Source: Pirellulales bacterium (GTDB taxonomy: Bacteria; Planctomycetota; Planctomycetia; Pirellulales; JAEUIK01). From it: a stretch of 42,353 bases of DNA. The translations under genes and the position numbers were made by a program. A model generated the notes under the pieces. The model saw only the letters and a list, made by a program, of their open reading frames with translations. It was not told the DNA's origin and made no database searches. Shown piece after piece: positions 29,823 to 39,900 of this stretch. Location of the stretch: assembly GCA_019745975.1 (NCBI GenBank), contig JAIESQ010000042.1, positions 1 through 42,353 on the forward strand, given 5' to 3'. Within the stretch, counting starts at the first letter, position 1, and every line of letters begins with the position of its first letter.

Positions 29823-31487
29823 ATGCACACCGAGTATCGCCACACCGCAATTCGCGAGCTGCGTGACCAGCAGGTCCGGTTCGCGCCGCGCGAGAAGAAG
29901 ATCGAACAAGTCAACCGCGCCGAGAAGCTCTTGGCAGAGTTGGATCCGCAGCGGGTCTACACCTACGAGTATCTCTGCTATCGGATCACCGACTTCCGTC
30001 CGGAGGTTGCCCCACCAGTCAAGCTCGACGGCGATGCCGCGCGCCACGACCTGCGGCTGTTTGTCGAAGACTTGTCCGACGCGGCCGACGTCCCCTCGCA
30101 GGCGGCCGGCGAGCGCGTCTTAACGGTGGATGAGCTCAGCAAGCAGTTCAATGTGTCGACCAAAACGATCGCCCGCTGGCGCCAGCAAGGCCTGGTGAGC
30201 CGTCGCTTCGTGTTCGATGGCCGCAAGCGCGTCGGCTTCTTGCAAAGCTCGGTCGATCGGTTTGTGGCCGGCAACGAAGATCGCGTCAGCCGCGGCAGCC
30301 GCTTCAGCCAATTGAACGATGTCCAGCGCGACAACATCATTCGCCGGGCCCGCCGGCTGGTTCTGGCCGGTGGCTGCCCCGCCGAAGTCACCAAGCGACT
30401 CGCCAAGCGATTCGACCGCAGCGTGGAAACCATTCGTTACACCATCAAGCAGTTCGACCAGGAACATCCCGAATCGGCGGTGTTCCCCGAGAGCACCGGC
30501 GTGCTGAGCGAAGAGGCCAAGCAGAAGATCTATCAGCAGTACCGCCGCGGGGTCTCGGTCGAGGTCTTGAGCCGGCAGCACTGCCGCACGAAGACGAGCA
30601 TCTACCGCGTCATCAACGAGATGCATGCCCGGCAAGTGCTGGCGCTGCCGCTAGATTACATTCCCAGCCCCGAGTTCGAGCGCGCCAACGCCGACAAGAC
30701 GATCCTCGGCACCCCCATGCCGGCCGCACCCCAGGCGCGCGCCAGCCGCCAGCCGAGCGGCTTGCCGCCGTACCTGGCCAGCTTGTACGAGGTGCCGCTC
30801 TTGACGCGCGAGCAAGAGGCGTACCTGTTCCGCAAGCTCAACTACCTGAAATTCAAGGCCAACCGACTGCGCGCGGAGTTGGACCCCGCTCATCCACGCA
30901 GTGCGCTGATGGCCGAAATCGAACGCCACTACGGCGAGGCGGTGCAAACCAAGAACCAGATCATCCGCGCCAATCTGCGGCTGGTGGTTTCGATCGCCAA
31001 GCGGCATGTCGGCAGCACCGGCGATTTCTTCGAGCTGGTCAGCGACGGCAACATGTCGCTGATGCGGGCGGTGGAGAAGTTCGATTACACGCGCGGCAAC
31101 AAGTTCAGCACCTATGCCACGTGGGCAATCATGAAGAACTACGCCCGCACCATCCCCGACGAGCATCGCCAGCGGGACCGTTTCCGCACGAGCCACGACG
31201 AAATGTTCATCGCCACGCAGGACGTGCGCAGCGACGAGCTCGAGTTGGAAACAGCCCAAGCCCAACGTGAAGCCCAAGTCGGCCGCATCCTGGGTGTACT
31301 CGACGAACGCGAGCAAAAGATCATCGTCAGCCGCTTCGGCCTCGAGCAGGGGCATGAACCCCTTACGCTCAAGGAAGTTGGGGCTGAGATGGGCGTCACT
31401 AAGGAGCGCATCCGCCAGATCGAGGCCCGAGCGCTCAGCAAGCTGCGCAAGGCGGCCGAGGAAGAGAAGATCGACTGGCTCTTCTAA
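29823..31487 (+). CDS. sigma-70 family RNA polymerase sigma factor with multiple N-terminal HTH modules
   Basis: A 554-residue sigma factor. Residues about 100-146 form a MerR/excisionase-like helix-turn-helix (LTVDELSKQFNVSTKTIARW, KRVGFLQSSVDRFV). Further HTH-like segments lie at about 168-211 (AEVTKRLAKRFDRSVETIRY) and 228-267 (VEVLSRQHCRTKTSIYRVIN). Sigma region 1.2 is near 315-345 (PPYLASLYEVPLLTREQEAY), region 2 at about 378-450 (NLRLVVSIAKRHV, FDYTRGNKFSTYATWAIMKN), and region 4 at about 490-550 (TLKEVGAEMGVTKERIRQIE). ATG 29823 has GAAGAGG at 7 nt; an earlier open start at 29763 has none. Regions 2 and 4 are intact, so it should direct transcription. The N-terminal half suggests extra DNA or regulator contacts. 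Confidence 0.92.
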   Translation: MHTEYRHTAIRELRDQQVRFAPREKKIEQVNRAEKLLAELDPQRVYTYEYLCYRITDFRPEVAPPVKLDGDAARHDLRLFVEDLSDAADVPSQAAGERVLTVDELSKQFNVSTKTIARWRQQGLVSRRFVFDGRKRVGFLQSSVDRFVAGNEDRVSRGSRFSQLNDVQRDNIIRRARRLVLAGGCPAEVTKRLAKRFDRSVETIRYTIKQFDQEHPESAVFPESTGVLSEEAKQKIYQQYRRGVSVEVLSRQHCRTKTSIYRVINEMHARQVLALPLDYIPSPEFERANADKTILGTPMPAAPQARASRQPSGLPPYLASLYEVPLLTREQEAYLFRKLNYLKFKANRLRAELDPAHPRSALMAEIERHYGEAVQTKNQIIRANLRLVVSIAKRHVGSTGDFFELVSDGNMSLMRAVEKFDYTRGNKFSTYATWAIMKNYARTIPDEHRQRDRFRTSHDEMFIATQDVRSDELELETAQAQREAQVGRILGVLDEREQKIIVSRFGLEQGHEPLTLKEVGAEMGVTKERIRQIEARALSKLRKAAEEEKIDWLF

Positions 31488-31500
31488 CGATCGACGGCCC

Positions 31501-31566
31501 AAGCCCAGGGCAGACGGCCAGATGTCGGCAATCAAAGCGCGCCGAACGACCGTCTGCCCTGGGCTT
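31501..31566. terminator. perfect inverted repeat after the sigma-factor gene, possible terminator
   Basis: AAGCCCAGGGCAGACGG (31501-31517) pairs perfectly with CCGTCTGCCCTGGGCTT (31550-31566), 17 bp with a 32-nt loop. It lies 13 nt after the sigma-factor stop. There is no T-run, so it may be a dispersed repeat, not a true intrinsic terminator. The GCCCAGGGCA core is shared with the repeat at 26551-26613. Confidence 0.6.
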
Positions 31567-31620
31567 TAGCTTCCCGTGCTGCTAGCATTGCGTGGCGAGA
31601 TTGTTTTTCGCGCTCCCGGC

Positions 31621-31648
31621 TTGCAGGCCCCCGTGGCTTCATTATAGT
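31621..31648 (+). promoter_or_regulatory. candidate sigma-70 promoter of the tRNA-tuf block
   Basis: TTGCAG (31621-31626) and TATAGT (31643-31648) are separated by 16 nt. They lie in a locally AT-richer patch 31 nt upstream of tRNA-Thr(TGT), the first gene of the tRNA-tuf-secE-nusG block. Spacing and position fit a housekeeping promoter. Prediction by eye only. Confidence 0.45.
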
Positions 31649-31678
31649 TACATGTTTTTACGACGGACCTTAGGGTTC

Positions 31679-31751
31679 GCTAGCGTAGCTCAATTGGCAG
31701 AGCAGCTGATTTGTAATCAGCAGGTTGTGGGTTCAAGTCCCTCCGCTAGCT
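31679..31751 (+). tRNA. tRNA-Thr (anticodon TGT)
   Basis: The 73-nt cloverleaf has acceptor GCTAGCG/CGCTAGC with discriminator T. The D-arm is TAGCTCAATTGGCAGAGCA, the anticodon arm CTGATTTGTAATCAG with anticodon TGT, and the T-arm GTGGGTTCAAGTCCCTC. CCA is not encoded. First gene of the tRNA-tuf block. Confidence 0.95.
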
Positions 31752-31779
31752 GGTCCAACGAACGAGGGGGTCCCGCAGC

Positions 31780-31861
<82 letters not shown>

Positions 31862-32084
31862 TTGGCGTGCCGGCGCAGGGAACGGTTCGACGACGCCAAC
31901 CAAATCACGGACGCCAGACACAATCACGAATCCACGAACTTAAAACACACGAACCAAACACGTTAGGCACCGGGCCCGGAGATCAAAGCCACCAGCACCA
32001 GGCTTGCTAGGCCAACGCGCGTCGGAAACCGAAGCGCGGCCAGCCGCAAAACGAACGCGAGTTCCTTACCGCACGCCGAGCTTC

Positions 32085-32155
32085 GCGGGTGTAGCTCAAT
32101 GGTAGAGCAATAGCCTTCCAAGCTAAAGACGAGGGTTCGATTCCCTTCACCCGCT
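32085..32155 (+). tRNA. tRNA-Gly (anticodon TCC)
   Basis: The 71-nt cloverleaf has acceptor GCGGGTG/CACCCGC with discriminator T. The D-arm is TAGCTCAATGGTAGAGCA, the anticodon arm TAGCCTTCCAAGCTA with anticodon TCC, and the T-arm GAGGGTTCGATTCCCTT. CCA is not encoded. The 223-nt spacer before it shows no gene. Confidence 0.95.
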
Positions 32156-32357
32156 TTCGAGTCGGCCTTGGCCATCCGGTCCGTCGATGAGCGAGGACGC
32201 AAGGCGAGTCGAACCAGAACAGACTGCATCGGGATGGGACGGTCGGGCGCCGAACGAACACGAACAAACGAAAACTCCACTGGGCGAAAGCGCCCCCGCG
32301 CTGGCGCGGAACCTGCGGCGGCGACCGCCGGGCCGGCGCAGCGGTAGCTTGGCCAGC

Positions 32358-32430
<73 letters not shown>

Positions 32431-32505
32431 TTTTGTGGAACGCAATCGCCCGCTGAAAATCGGAAATTAACTTCGACGACAGTTCGATAGAACGCAGGGA
32501 GTGTC

Positions 32506-33705
32506 ATGGCCAAAGCAGTATTCGAACGCAAGAAACCACACGTCAACGTCGGCACGATCGGGCACATCGACCACGGCAAGACGACTTTGACCGGCGCGAT
32601 CCTCGCGGTCCAGGGCGCCAAGGGGATGGCCAAGCCCAAGGCCTATGCCGAAATCGCCAAGGGTGGCACCGTCCGCGATGAAACCAAGACCGTGACCATC
32701 GCCGTCAGCCACGTCGAATACGAGACACCCAACCGCCACTATGCCCACATCGACTGTCCGGGCCACGCCGACTTCATCAAGAACATGATCACCGGCGCCG
32801 CCCAGATGGACGGGGCGATTCTGGTGGTGTCGGCCGCCGACGGCCCGATGCCGCAAACCCGCGAACACATCCTGCTGGCCCGTCAAGTCGGCGTGCCGGC
32901 CTTGGTCGTGTTCCTCAACAAGTGCGACCTGGTCGACGATCCCGAGCTGTTGGAGCTTGTCGAGCTTGAGCTGCGTGAGCTGCTCACGCACTACGGCTTC
33001 CCGGGCGATGAGATTCCGATCATCCGCGGCGCTTCGAAGCCGGCCTATGACAAGCCGAGCGATCCCGAAGCCAGCAAGTGCATCACCGAGTTGATGGAGG
33101 CGATCGACGCGTATATTCCCGAGCCGGTTCGCGAGGTCGACAAGCCGTTCTTGATGGCCATCGAGGACGTCTTCTCGATCGAAGGCCGCGGTACCGTGGT
33201 CACCGGTCGCATCGAGCGCGGCGTGGTCAAGGTCGGCGACGAAATCGAGATCATCGGCTTGACCGCCCAGCCGCGGAAGACGGTCGTGACCGGCGTCGAA
33301 ATGTTCAACAAGAGCCTGGATCAGGGTCAGGCCGGGGACAACGTCGGCTGCCTGTTACGCGGTATCAAGCGCGAGGAAATCGAGCGTGGCCAGGTGTTGG
33401 CCAAGCCCGGCTCGATTACGCCGCACACCAAGTTCGAGGCCGAAGTCTACGTCTTGTCGAAGGAAGAAGGTGGCCGGCACACGCCGTTCTTTAGCGGCTA
33501 CCGCCCGCAGTTCTACTTCCGCACGACCGACGTCACCGGCTCGGCCAACCTCGCGGGCGATGCCGAAATGTGCATGCCGGGCGACAACGCCCGGTTGGCG
33601 GTGGAACTGATTTCGCCGATCGCCATGGACGACGGCGTGCGATTCGCGATTCGTGAGGGTGGCAAGACCGTGGGCTCGGGCGTGGTGACCAAGATCCTCG
33701 CGTAA
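32506..33705 (+). CDS. tuf: elongation factor Tu
   Basis: A 399-residue GTPase that carries aminoacyl-tRNA to the ribosome. The P-loop is GHIDHGKT (19-26), DCPGHADF at 83-90 with the catalytic His87, and NKCDL is the G4 box. Domain 2 has [15 protein letters not shown] and domain 3 [15 protein letters not shown]. Switch I is odd: bacterial EF-Tu normally has EKARGITI, while here it reads DETKTVTI (58-65), keeping only the Mg-binding Thr64 and Ile65. There is also an insertion ([11 protein letters not shown]) in domain 1. The gene lies between tRNA-Thr(GGT) and tRNA-Trp, as in the common tRNA-tuf-secE-nusG order. Confidence 0.98.
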   Translation: MAKAVFERKKPHVNVGTIGHIDHGKTTLTGAILAVQGAKGMAKPKAYAEIAKGGTVRDETKTVTIAVSHVEYETPNRHYAHIDCPGHADFIKNMITGAAQMDGAILVVSAADGPMPQTREHILLARQVGVPALVVFLNKCDLVDDPELLELVELELRELLTHYGFPGDEIPIIRGASKPAYDKPSDPEASKCITELMEAIDAYIPEPVREVDKPFLMAIEDVFSIEGRGTVVTGRIERGVVKVGDEIEIIGLTAQPRKTVVTGVEMFNKSLDQGQAGDNVGCLLRGIKREEIERGQVLAKPGSITPHTKFEAEVYVLSKEEGGRHTPFFSGYRPQFYFRTTDVTGSANLAGDAEMCMPGDNARLAVELISPIAMDDGVRFAIREGGKTVGSGVVTKILA

Positions 33706-33808
33706 GGCAGCCTAGGCAGAGCATGCTCGCGAGTCGAAGGACGCCGGTAGGAAACTCGTGTGTGGTCGGCTCCCATTGGGCTCGCAAGCCCGGCGCCGAC
33801 GACGCGTT

Positions 33809-33881
33809 AGGGGTGTAGCTCAATTGGCAGAGCGCTGGTCTCCAAAACCAGAGGTTGCGAGTTCGATTCCCGCCGCCCCTG
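33809..33881 (+). tRNA. tRNA-Trp (anticodon CCA)
   Basis: The 73-nt cloverleaf has acceptor AGGGGTG/CGCCCCT (one T-G pair) with discriminator G. The D-arm is TAGCTCAATTGGCAGAGCG, the anticodon arm CTGGTCTCCAAAACCAG with anticodon CCA, and the T-arm GCGAGTTCGATTCCCGC. It sits between tuf and secE, as in many bacteria. The CCA end is not encoded. Confidence 0.96.
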
Positions 33882-34136
33882 CCAGCTAGCGAAGGGATCG
33901 TGAATTGGTTTCGCGTTCCCGGAGCGATCGCCAGGCCCACACGTGGCATGGCGCTGATAACGAGCCGAAGACCAGCAAGTGTTTCGGCACCGATCGCCCG
34001 CCGAAAGGAACAGCGACGTCCTTTCGGCTGGCGGTCCGATAACTTCCTCGAACCGGATGCATACCGCTGCGGGCTTGGCACGACGCTTCTCGCGACAATT
34101 CCATCACCTTTAACTCCGCAAAGGTTCAGGGACGAC

Positions 34137-34562
34137 ATGGCCATGGCGAAGGATGACAGGCATCCGCTGGTGCGGGTGCTGTTCGAGGCCGGGCTCTACA
34201 AACGGAGTCAGGGGAGGTTTGCGCGCCAAATCACCTTCGGGGTGCTGGCCGGCGCAGTCGTGCTGGGCTGTTGGCGATTGAGCCTGCAGTTGGTGCAGTG
34301 GGGCCCGCTCTGGCAATACCTGACACCGATGGTGCTAGCCGTCGTTGGCGTCTGGATTTGCTTTCGCGTGATTAACATTCCGCAGTTCGCCGATTTCTTG
34401 ATCGCCGTCGAAGCGGAGATGAACAAAGTATCGTGGCCCACCCGCGATACCTTGTTTCGCAGCACGTTCGTCGTCATGTTCACGATTTTCGCCCTGGCAG
34501 CCATCTTGTTTCTGTACGACATCATTTGGAAGACTGCCTTGCAGGCGCTCGGGATTGGGTGA
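34137..34562 (+). CDS. secE: preprotein translocase subunit SecE
   Basis: A 141-residue subunit of the SecYEG channel in the inner membrane. The conserved C-terminal part, VEAEMNKVSWPTRDTLFRST followed by a hydrophobic segment (VVMFTIFALAAILFLYDIIW), is the SecE signature. Two extra hydrophobic segments precede it (ITFGVLAGAVVLGCWRL, LTPMVLAVVGVWICF), so this is a three-span, longer-than-minimal SecE as in E. coli. ATG 34137 is preceded by AGGGA; a longer frame from 33855 runs through tRNA-Trp and is rejected. The position before nusG confirms identity. Confidence 0.93.
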   Translation: MAMAKDDRHPLVRVLFEAGLYKRSQGRFARQITFGVLAGAVVLGCWRLSLQLVQWGPLWQYLTPMVLAVVGVWICFRVINIPQFADFLIAVEAEMNKVSWPTRDTLFRSTFVVMFTIFALAAILFLYDIIWKTALQALGIG

Positions 34563-34624
34563 CGACGGAGTCGGCGACTGACACGCCGCATTCCCTACCT
34601 GGACACTGAGATAGCGAGTTTTCG

Positions 34625-35635
34625 GTGATCGACGATCGCGACAGCACAGCCGAGCAGATGCCGCCCTTGGGCGAACCGGATGCTGCCTCATTCGAGGCTC
34701 AGTCGGCGAACACGGGTGCGTATGCTGCTGCGCCCAGCGATGCCCCCACTCCGCTCGAGGGTGACGACGCGTCGCCCCCCCAAACCCAGCCCCCCAAGGC
34801 AGCCGTCGACGCCGCCGGCGAGGGGATGGTCGCCGCCGAAGTTGCTCCGCAGGCCGCCGCAGAAGCCGGTGAACCCGTAACCGGCGGCATGCCCACGCCC
34901 GAGCCCGAGGCAATCGCCGAGTCGCCGGCGGAAGCCGAGCGACTGGCCTCGGAAGTGGCCGCCGCGCAACGTACACAGGAAGAAGCCGAGGCCGAGGTTG
35001 CCGCGCCGGCCGAGCCCGCCGCGTCTCCAGCGAAACGCAATGGTCGCTCGGCAGCCGCCAAGCAACCGGTCGCGGCCGACGAATCGGTCAGCGACGAACC
35101 GATCGACATGAAGTGGTACATCCTCAAGGTGCAGAGCAATCGCGAGGAGACGATCGCCGATGGGCTGCGCCGCCGCGCCGCCATCGCCGGCTTGGACAAG
35201 CACTTTGGCGAAGTGATCGTGCCGACCGAAATGGTCACCGAATTCAAGGGTGGCAAGAAGAAAGTCGTCAAGCGCAAGCTGTATCCTGGCTACATCGTCG
35301 TGAACATGCACATCAACGAGGACACCTGGTTCTTGGTGCGCGACACGCCCGGCATCGGCGATTTCACCGGCGCTGGCGGCAAACCGATCCCGATGCAGGA
35401 ACACGAGGTCTCGCGGCTGATCGCCAAGCAAGAAGAAAAAACCGAAGAGGCACCGAAGCTCAAGATCAGCTTCAAGCCGGGGGACCGCGTGAAGATCAAC
35501 GAAGGAACCTTCGAGAACTTCGAAGGCGACGTCGACAGTATCGATCAGACCAACGGTCGCGTGACCGTGATGATCAACATCTTCGGTCGCTCGACGCCAG
35601 TTGAACTCGAGTACTGGCAAGTTGAAAGCGTTTAA
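34625..35635 (+). CDS. nusG: transcription termination/antitermination protein NusG with long acidic N-terminal extension
   Basis: A 336-residue protein whose last 175 residues are a standard NusG. The NGN domain begins MKWYILKVQSNREETIADGL at residue 162. It continues KRKLYPGYIVVNM and DTWFLVRDTPGIGDFTG, then the KOW domain with FKPGDRVKINEGTFENFEGD and TVMINIFGRSTPVELE. The first 161 residues are Ala/Glu/Pro-rich, low complexity and acidic, without predicted fold. The GTG start at 34625 is the longest reading. ATG 35108 would give a classical NusG but lacks a ribosome binding site, whereas the frame stays open with coding-like composition. NusG binds RNA polymerase and links it to Rho or ribosomes. 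rplK follows 70 nt downstream. Confidence 0.9.
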   Translation: MIDDRDSTAEQMPPLGEPDAASFEAQSANTGAYAAAPSDAPTPLEGDDASPPQTQPPKAAVDAAGEGMVAAEVAPQAAAEAGEPVTGGMPTPEPEAIAESPAEAERLASEVAAAQRTQEEAEAEVAAPAEPAASPAKRNGRSAAAKQPVAADESVSDEPIDMKWYILKVQSNREETIADGLRRRAAIAGLDKHFGEVIVPTEMVTEFKGGKKKVVKRKLYPGYIVVNMHINEDTWFLVRDTPGIGDFTGAGGKPIPMQEHEVSRLIAKQEEKTEEAPKLKISFKPGDRVKINEGTFENFEGDVDSIDQTNGRVTVMINIFGRSTPVELEYWQVESV

Positions 35636-35705
35636 CGGTCGAGCCCGCCGCCGCTTTTGAAGATCAAAGCGACCGGCCGCATTTTCCAGAGCAAGCACAC
35701 CAACC

Positions 35706-36131
35706 ATGGCTAAGCAACTCGTTGCCGAAGTGAAGTTCCAGGTTCCCGGCGGGCAGGCCACGCCCGCGCCGCCGGTGGGCACGGCCTTGGGCCGGCACGG
35801 CATTAACCTCGGTCAGTTCGTGATGCAGTTCAACGAACGCACGCGCGACGCCGGGGGGATGCCGATCCCCGTCGTCGTGCGCGTGTTTAACGACCGCAGC
35901 TTCGATTTCGTCACCAAAAGCCCGCCGGCGGCTGCCCTGCTCAAGCAAGCGGCCGGCATCGCCAAGGGCTCGGGTGTGCCCAACAAGGAAAAGGTCGGCA
36001 AGGTGTCCCGCGCTCAGGTCGACGACATCGTTAAACAGAAGATTGCCGACCTCAATGCCCGCGATGTCGAGCACGCCCGGCGAATGATCGAAGGAACCGC
36101 CCGCAGCATGGGGCTGACCGTCGAAGGTTAA
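35706..36131 (+). CDS. rplK: 50S ribosomal protein L11
   Basis: The 141-residue L11 of the GTPase-associated centre. [20 protein letters not shown] is the conserved N-terminal signature; [20 protein letters not shown] follows. The C-terminal RNA-binding domain has [20 protein letters not shown] and [19 protein letters not shown]. Length is exactly the family norm. It lies 70 nt after nusG and 73 nt before rplA. Confidence 0.98.
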   Translation: MAKQLVAEVKFQVPGGQATPAPPVGTALGRHGINLGQFVMQFNERTRDAGGMPIPVVVRVFNDRSFDFVTKSPPAAALLKQAAGIAKGSGVPNKEKVGKVSRAQVDDIVKQKIADLNARDVEHARRMIEGTARSMGLTVEG

Positions 36132-36204
36132 GCCGCGCGAGCGTGCGGCACGCAACCAACCAGCACGAGAAACCACGATCTACAACAGTCAATCAGGTAG
36201 CGCG

Positions 36205-36885
36205 ATGGCTAAGTCCAGCAAACGCATGCGCGGGCTGCTCAAGAAGGCTCCCGGTCAAGACACCCTGCCGCTTCCCGAGGCCGTGGCGCTGTTGAAGCAA
36301 TTCAACACCACGAAGTTCGACCAGACCGTCGAGATCGCGATTCGGCTGGGGGTCGACGCCAAGCAGGCCGATCAGATCGTCCGCGGCTCGGTCGTCTTGC
36401 CGCACGGCATCGGCAAGAGCCTGCGCGTGGTCGTCTTCGCCAAAGGCGATCTGGCCGATCAGGCCAAAGCTGCCGGCGCCGATACCGTGGGAGCCGACGA
36501 CCTGGCCAAGAAAATCAAGGATGGCTGGACCGAGTTCGACGTTTGCATTGCCGCTCCCGACATGATGGGCCTCGTCGGGCCATTGGGCAAAGTGCTCGGG
36601 CCGCGCGGGCTGATGCCGTCGCCGCGCGCCGGGACCGTCACGCCAGAAATCGGCAAAACCGTCAAAGAATACATGGCGGGCAAGGTCGAGTTCCGCAACG
36701 ACGCCGGCGGCATCGTCCACGCCGTGGCCGGCAAGCTCAGCTTCGAAGCCGACAAGCTGACCGACAACATCCGGGCGTTTATCGACCACGTCCTGCACCT
36801 CAAGCCGGCGACGGTCAAGGGGCAATACGTCAAGAGCATCGCCATCAAGGGAACCATGACGCCGTCGATCCGCATTCCGGCGTAA
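36205..36885 (+). CDS. rplA: 50S ribosomal protein L1
   Basis: The 226-residue L1 of the L1 stalk. [20 protein letters not shown] starts it; [40 protein letters not shown] and [20 protein letters not shown] are the family signature, with [20 protein letters not shown] near the end. L1 often represses its own rplKA transcript. The next gene in most bacteria is rplJ, but here a beta-helix protein gene starts 50 nt downstream. Confidence 0.98.
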   Translation: MAKSSKRMRGLLKKAPGQDTLPLPEAVALLKQFNTTKFDQTVEIAIRLGVDAKQADQIVRGSVVLPHGIGKSLRVVVFAKGDLADQAKAAGADTVGADDLAKKIKDGWTEFDVCIAAPDMMGLVGPLGKVLGPRGLMPSPRAGTVTPEIGKTVKEYMAGKVEFRNDAGGIVHAVAGKLSFEADKLTDNIRAFIDHVLHLKPATVKGQYVKSIAIKGTMTPSIRIPA

Positions 36886-36935
36886 CAACGGCACTGGGAA
36901 CAGGGGGCAGAAAGCCCGTGATCTTCAAACGCGCT

Positions 36936-39900
36936 ATGCCGACTCGCCGTTTCGGTCGGCAGTCTTCGCTGCGCGCGAAGCGGCTGCGGTTCGAGCCGCT
37001 CGAAGACCGCCGGCTGCTGACAGTCTTTACCGTCGGCAACACCGACAATTCAGGCCCTGGCTCGTTGGCCCAGGCCATCCTCGACGCTAACGCTGACACC
37101 AGCGGACCGCATGAAATCCGCTTCGCGATCGGCACCACCGGCAGCCAGCAGACGATCTCCCTGACCGATGCGCTGTCGCCCATCACCAGGGACGATGTGA
37201 CGATCAACGGCTTTAGCCAGGGGGGCGTCGGCAACACCCAGGTCCTGATTCAGGTTTCCTGGGGCGGATTGTCAACCACCATCGCCGATGGTCTCGTGAT
37301 CAACGCCTCGGGCTCCGTGGTCACCGGACTAGAGATCAGCGGTTTCAAAGGCGCAGGCGTCAAGATCGACGGTACCGCCAGCGGCGACGCCGACAACAAC
37401 ACGATCGCCGACAGCGTCATCACCGGCAACGGCGTCGGCGTCGTCATCCTTGGCGACGACGAGACCCGAGACACCGCCGACTTGTACTTGGAAGTGCTGG
37501 TTGCGCCCACGCTTTCCAATTACACGGTCAACAGCACCGCAACTGGCAACACGATCGGCGGCAACACGATCACGTGGAACTCTGCCCAAGGGGTGCTCAT
37601 CCAGCACGCCTCCGAGAATGTCGTCTCGAGCAACACGATCGGCGACAACGGCGCCGCAGGCGTCGAGATCGACGGCTTGGGAGGTACCACGGTCGAGACG
37701 TTCGCCGGCGATCCCGACCAGCCGGAGCTCGTCTCCTGGGAAACTTACGCAATTTCCAACAGCGCCACCGGCAACGTGGTCACCGGCAACTGGATCGGCA
37801 TCGACGCCGGCGACTCCGACATCGGCAACACTGGCGACGGCGTCCTCATCGACGGCGCCAGCCTGAACACGATCGGCGGCCTCGACACCGCCCAGCGCAA
37901 TTACATCTCGTTCAACTCGCAGAACGGCGTCCGCGTCACGGGCACAGCCAACTACCAGCCGCAGTCGATGCTGCTCTCCTCCTTCTCCGGCGGCACCGCC
38001 GGCACGTTCGCCCAGTGGCGCGACCGGCTGGACGCCATGCTGGCCGCCATCGCCGCCAACCTCGGCGGCGACGGCGGCGCCAGGCAGTCCTCGCTCGTGC
38101 CGGTCGAGACATCCACCCAGCAGTGGACCGGCGCCGTGGCGGTCCTCAACCGCATCCAGTCGAACTACATCGGCACGAACGAGGACGCCGACACGGCCGC
38201 CGGCAATCTCGCACATGGCGTGCTCGTCGAACAGGCGGCCCGGGTCACGATCATCGGCGCCGAAGAGATCGCGGCGACGCCGCCGGGCGGCAACACGATC
38301 GTCGCCAACGCCCTGGGGGGCGTCAAAATCGTCGGCACGCCGCTCTACAACCAGTTGCTCGTTGAGCCTCTGAACAACTACCTCCCCACCCCCAGCGACG
38401 AAGAACCGCAGGAGACTTACTCACTCTACAACGTGCAAGGCAACGAATCCTTCGAGATTAACGACCCCATCGCCGAGCTGGTCGCCACCTTGGTGGCTGG
38501 CAACTCGATCGGCATCACTGCCGACGACCTGCTCTTGGGCAATGGCGGCGACGGCGTGTTCGTCGAGAACTCCCATGCGCTGGTCGTCCAGAACACCATC
38601 TCCGGCAACGGCGACGCCCTAACCACGGCCCACGGCGTGCACGTCACTGGCACGCCCCGCGTCGCGCTCTTCGGCAGCATCATCTCGGCCAACCAGATCG
38701 GCACTCAGACCGACGGTACCGCCACACTCAACCTGGCCGGCCAGGTCGAGCAAGGCAACTGGGGGGATGGCGTGCTGCTGGAGTCAGGCGTGCAAGCCAG
38801 CGTCGTCGGCGCGATCCTGCCCGATCCCGGCGGCGATCCCGTCGAGGAGGAAAAGGCCGCGGCCGAGTTCCTCGGCAACGTCATCTCGGGCAACCGCGGC
38901 TGGGGGGTCCACGTCAGTGGGCTGGTCGTGCCGGGCCAAGAGCGCGGCATCTTCCACGCCGAGCGGCGCCGCGATCCGTTCCTGGTACCCGAGGAATTGC
39001 TCGTCGACCCCGAGTTCGAGAACTCGGCCGTCAAGCCGTACGGCACGTTGGCCAACTCCGTCGCCGGCAACTTCGTGGGCGTGGACGGCTCGGGCGCGGC
39101 GGCCGCCCCCAACGGCCAGGGCGGAGTGCTTGTCGACAACGCGGCCGCCGCCACCCTCGTCGGCGCCTGGAGCATCGACCTCGACCGCCAGTTCTACGGC
39201 AACGTGATCTCGGCCAACGGTGATCCTGGCAGCGGTGGGCCCGGCGTGCTGGTCACCGGACAGGGGACGTCCGTCACCGTCGTCGCCGGCAATCTGATTG
39301 GCCTCTCGGCCGACGGCCAGACGGCGCTGGGGAACGCCGGGCCGGGGGTCAAAGTCGCCGACGGGGCGCTGGCCACCAACATCGGTGGCGACACCTACGC
39401 CGCCAACCTGGGGAGCCGCAACTACATCGCCGGCAACACCGGGCCGGGGATCTTGATCGAGGATGCGTTCGATTTTCGGAGGGCGAACGTTACGACCGCG
39501 CCAGCTGGTCAGGAACTCGGTGACCCGAAAGGTGCCCTGAACAATCTCACGGACACCGCCGCCTGGAACGACGCGATCGGCCAGGGGGCCAACTACTACA
39601 TGACCGCCGTGGTCAGCAACTGGATTGGCCTGGGGGTGGCGATCACGTACGAAAACGGCCTGGCCACCGCGCACACGCCGATTCCGCTGGGCAATGGCGA
39701 CAATGCCGACGGCATCCTGATCGTCGACTCCTCCAACGTGCTGGTCGGCGGCGCCCATCCCGCCTGGACCCGCAACGTGATCTCGGCCAACGACGGTAAT
39801 GGCGTGAAGGTCACAGGCGACAAGTCGTTCCTGACGTTCGTCTATCAGGATTTCATCGGCACGGACGAGACGGGCGCCGCCGGCACCGACTTCGGCAACG

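Noticed and set aside
33855-34136. Upstream extension of secE
   Set aside because: It starts inside tRNA-Trp, and ATG 34137 has a ribosome binding site and the family N-terminus.
36543-36935. Extension of the beta-helix frame through rplA
   Set aside because: rplA is certain in another frame; the extension is Arg-rich shadow sequence.
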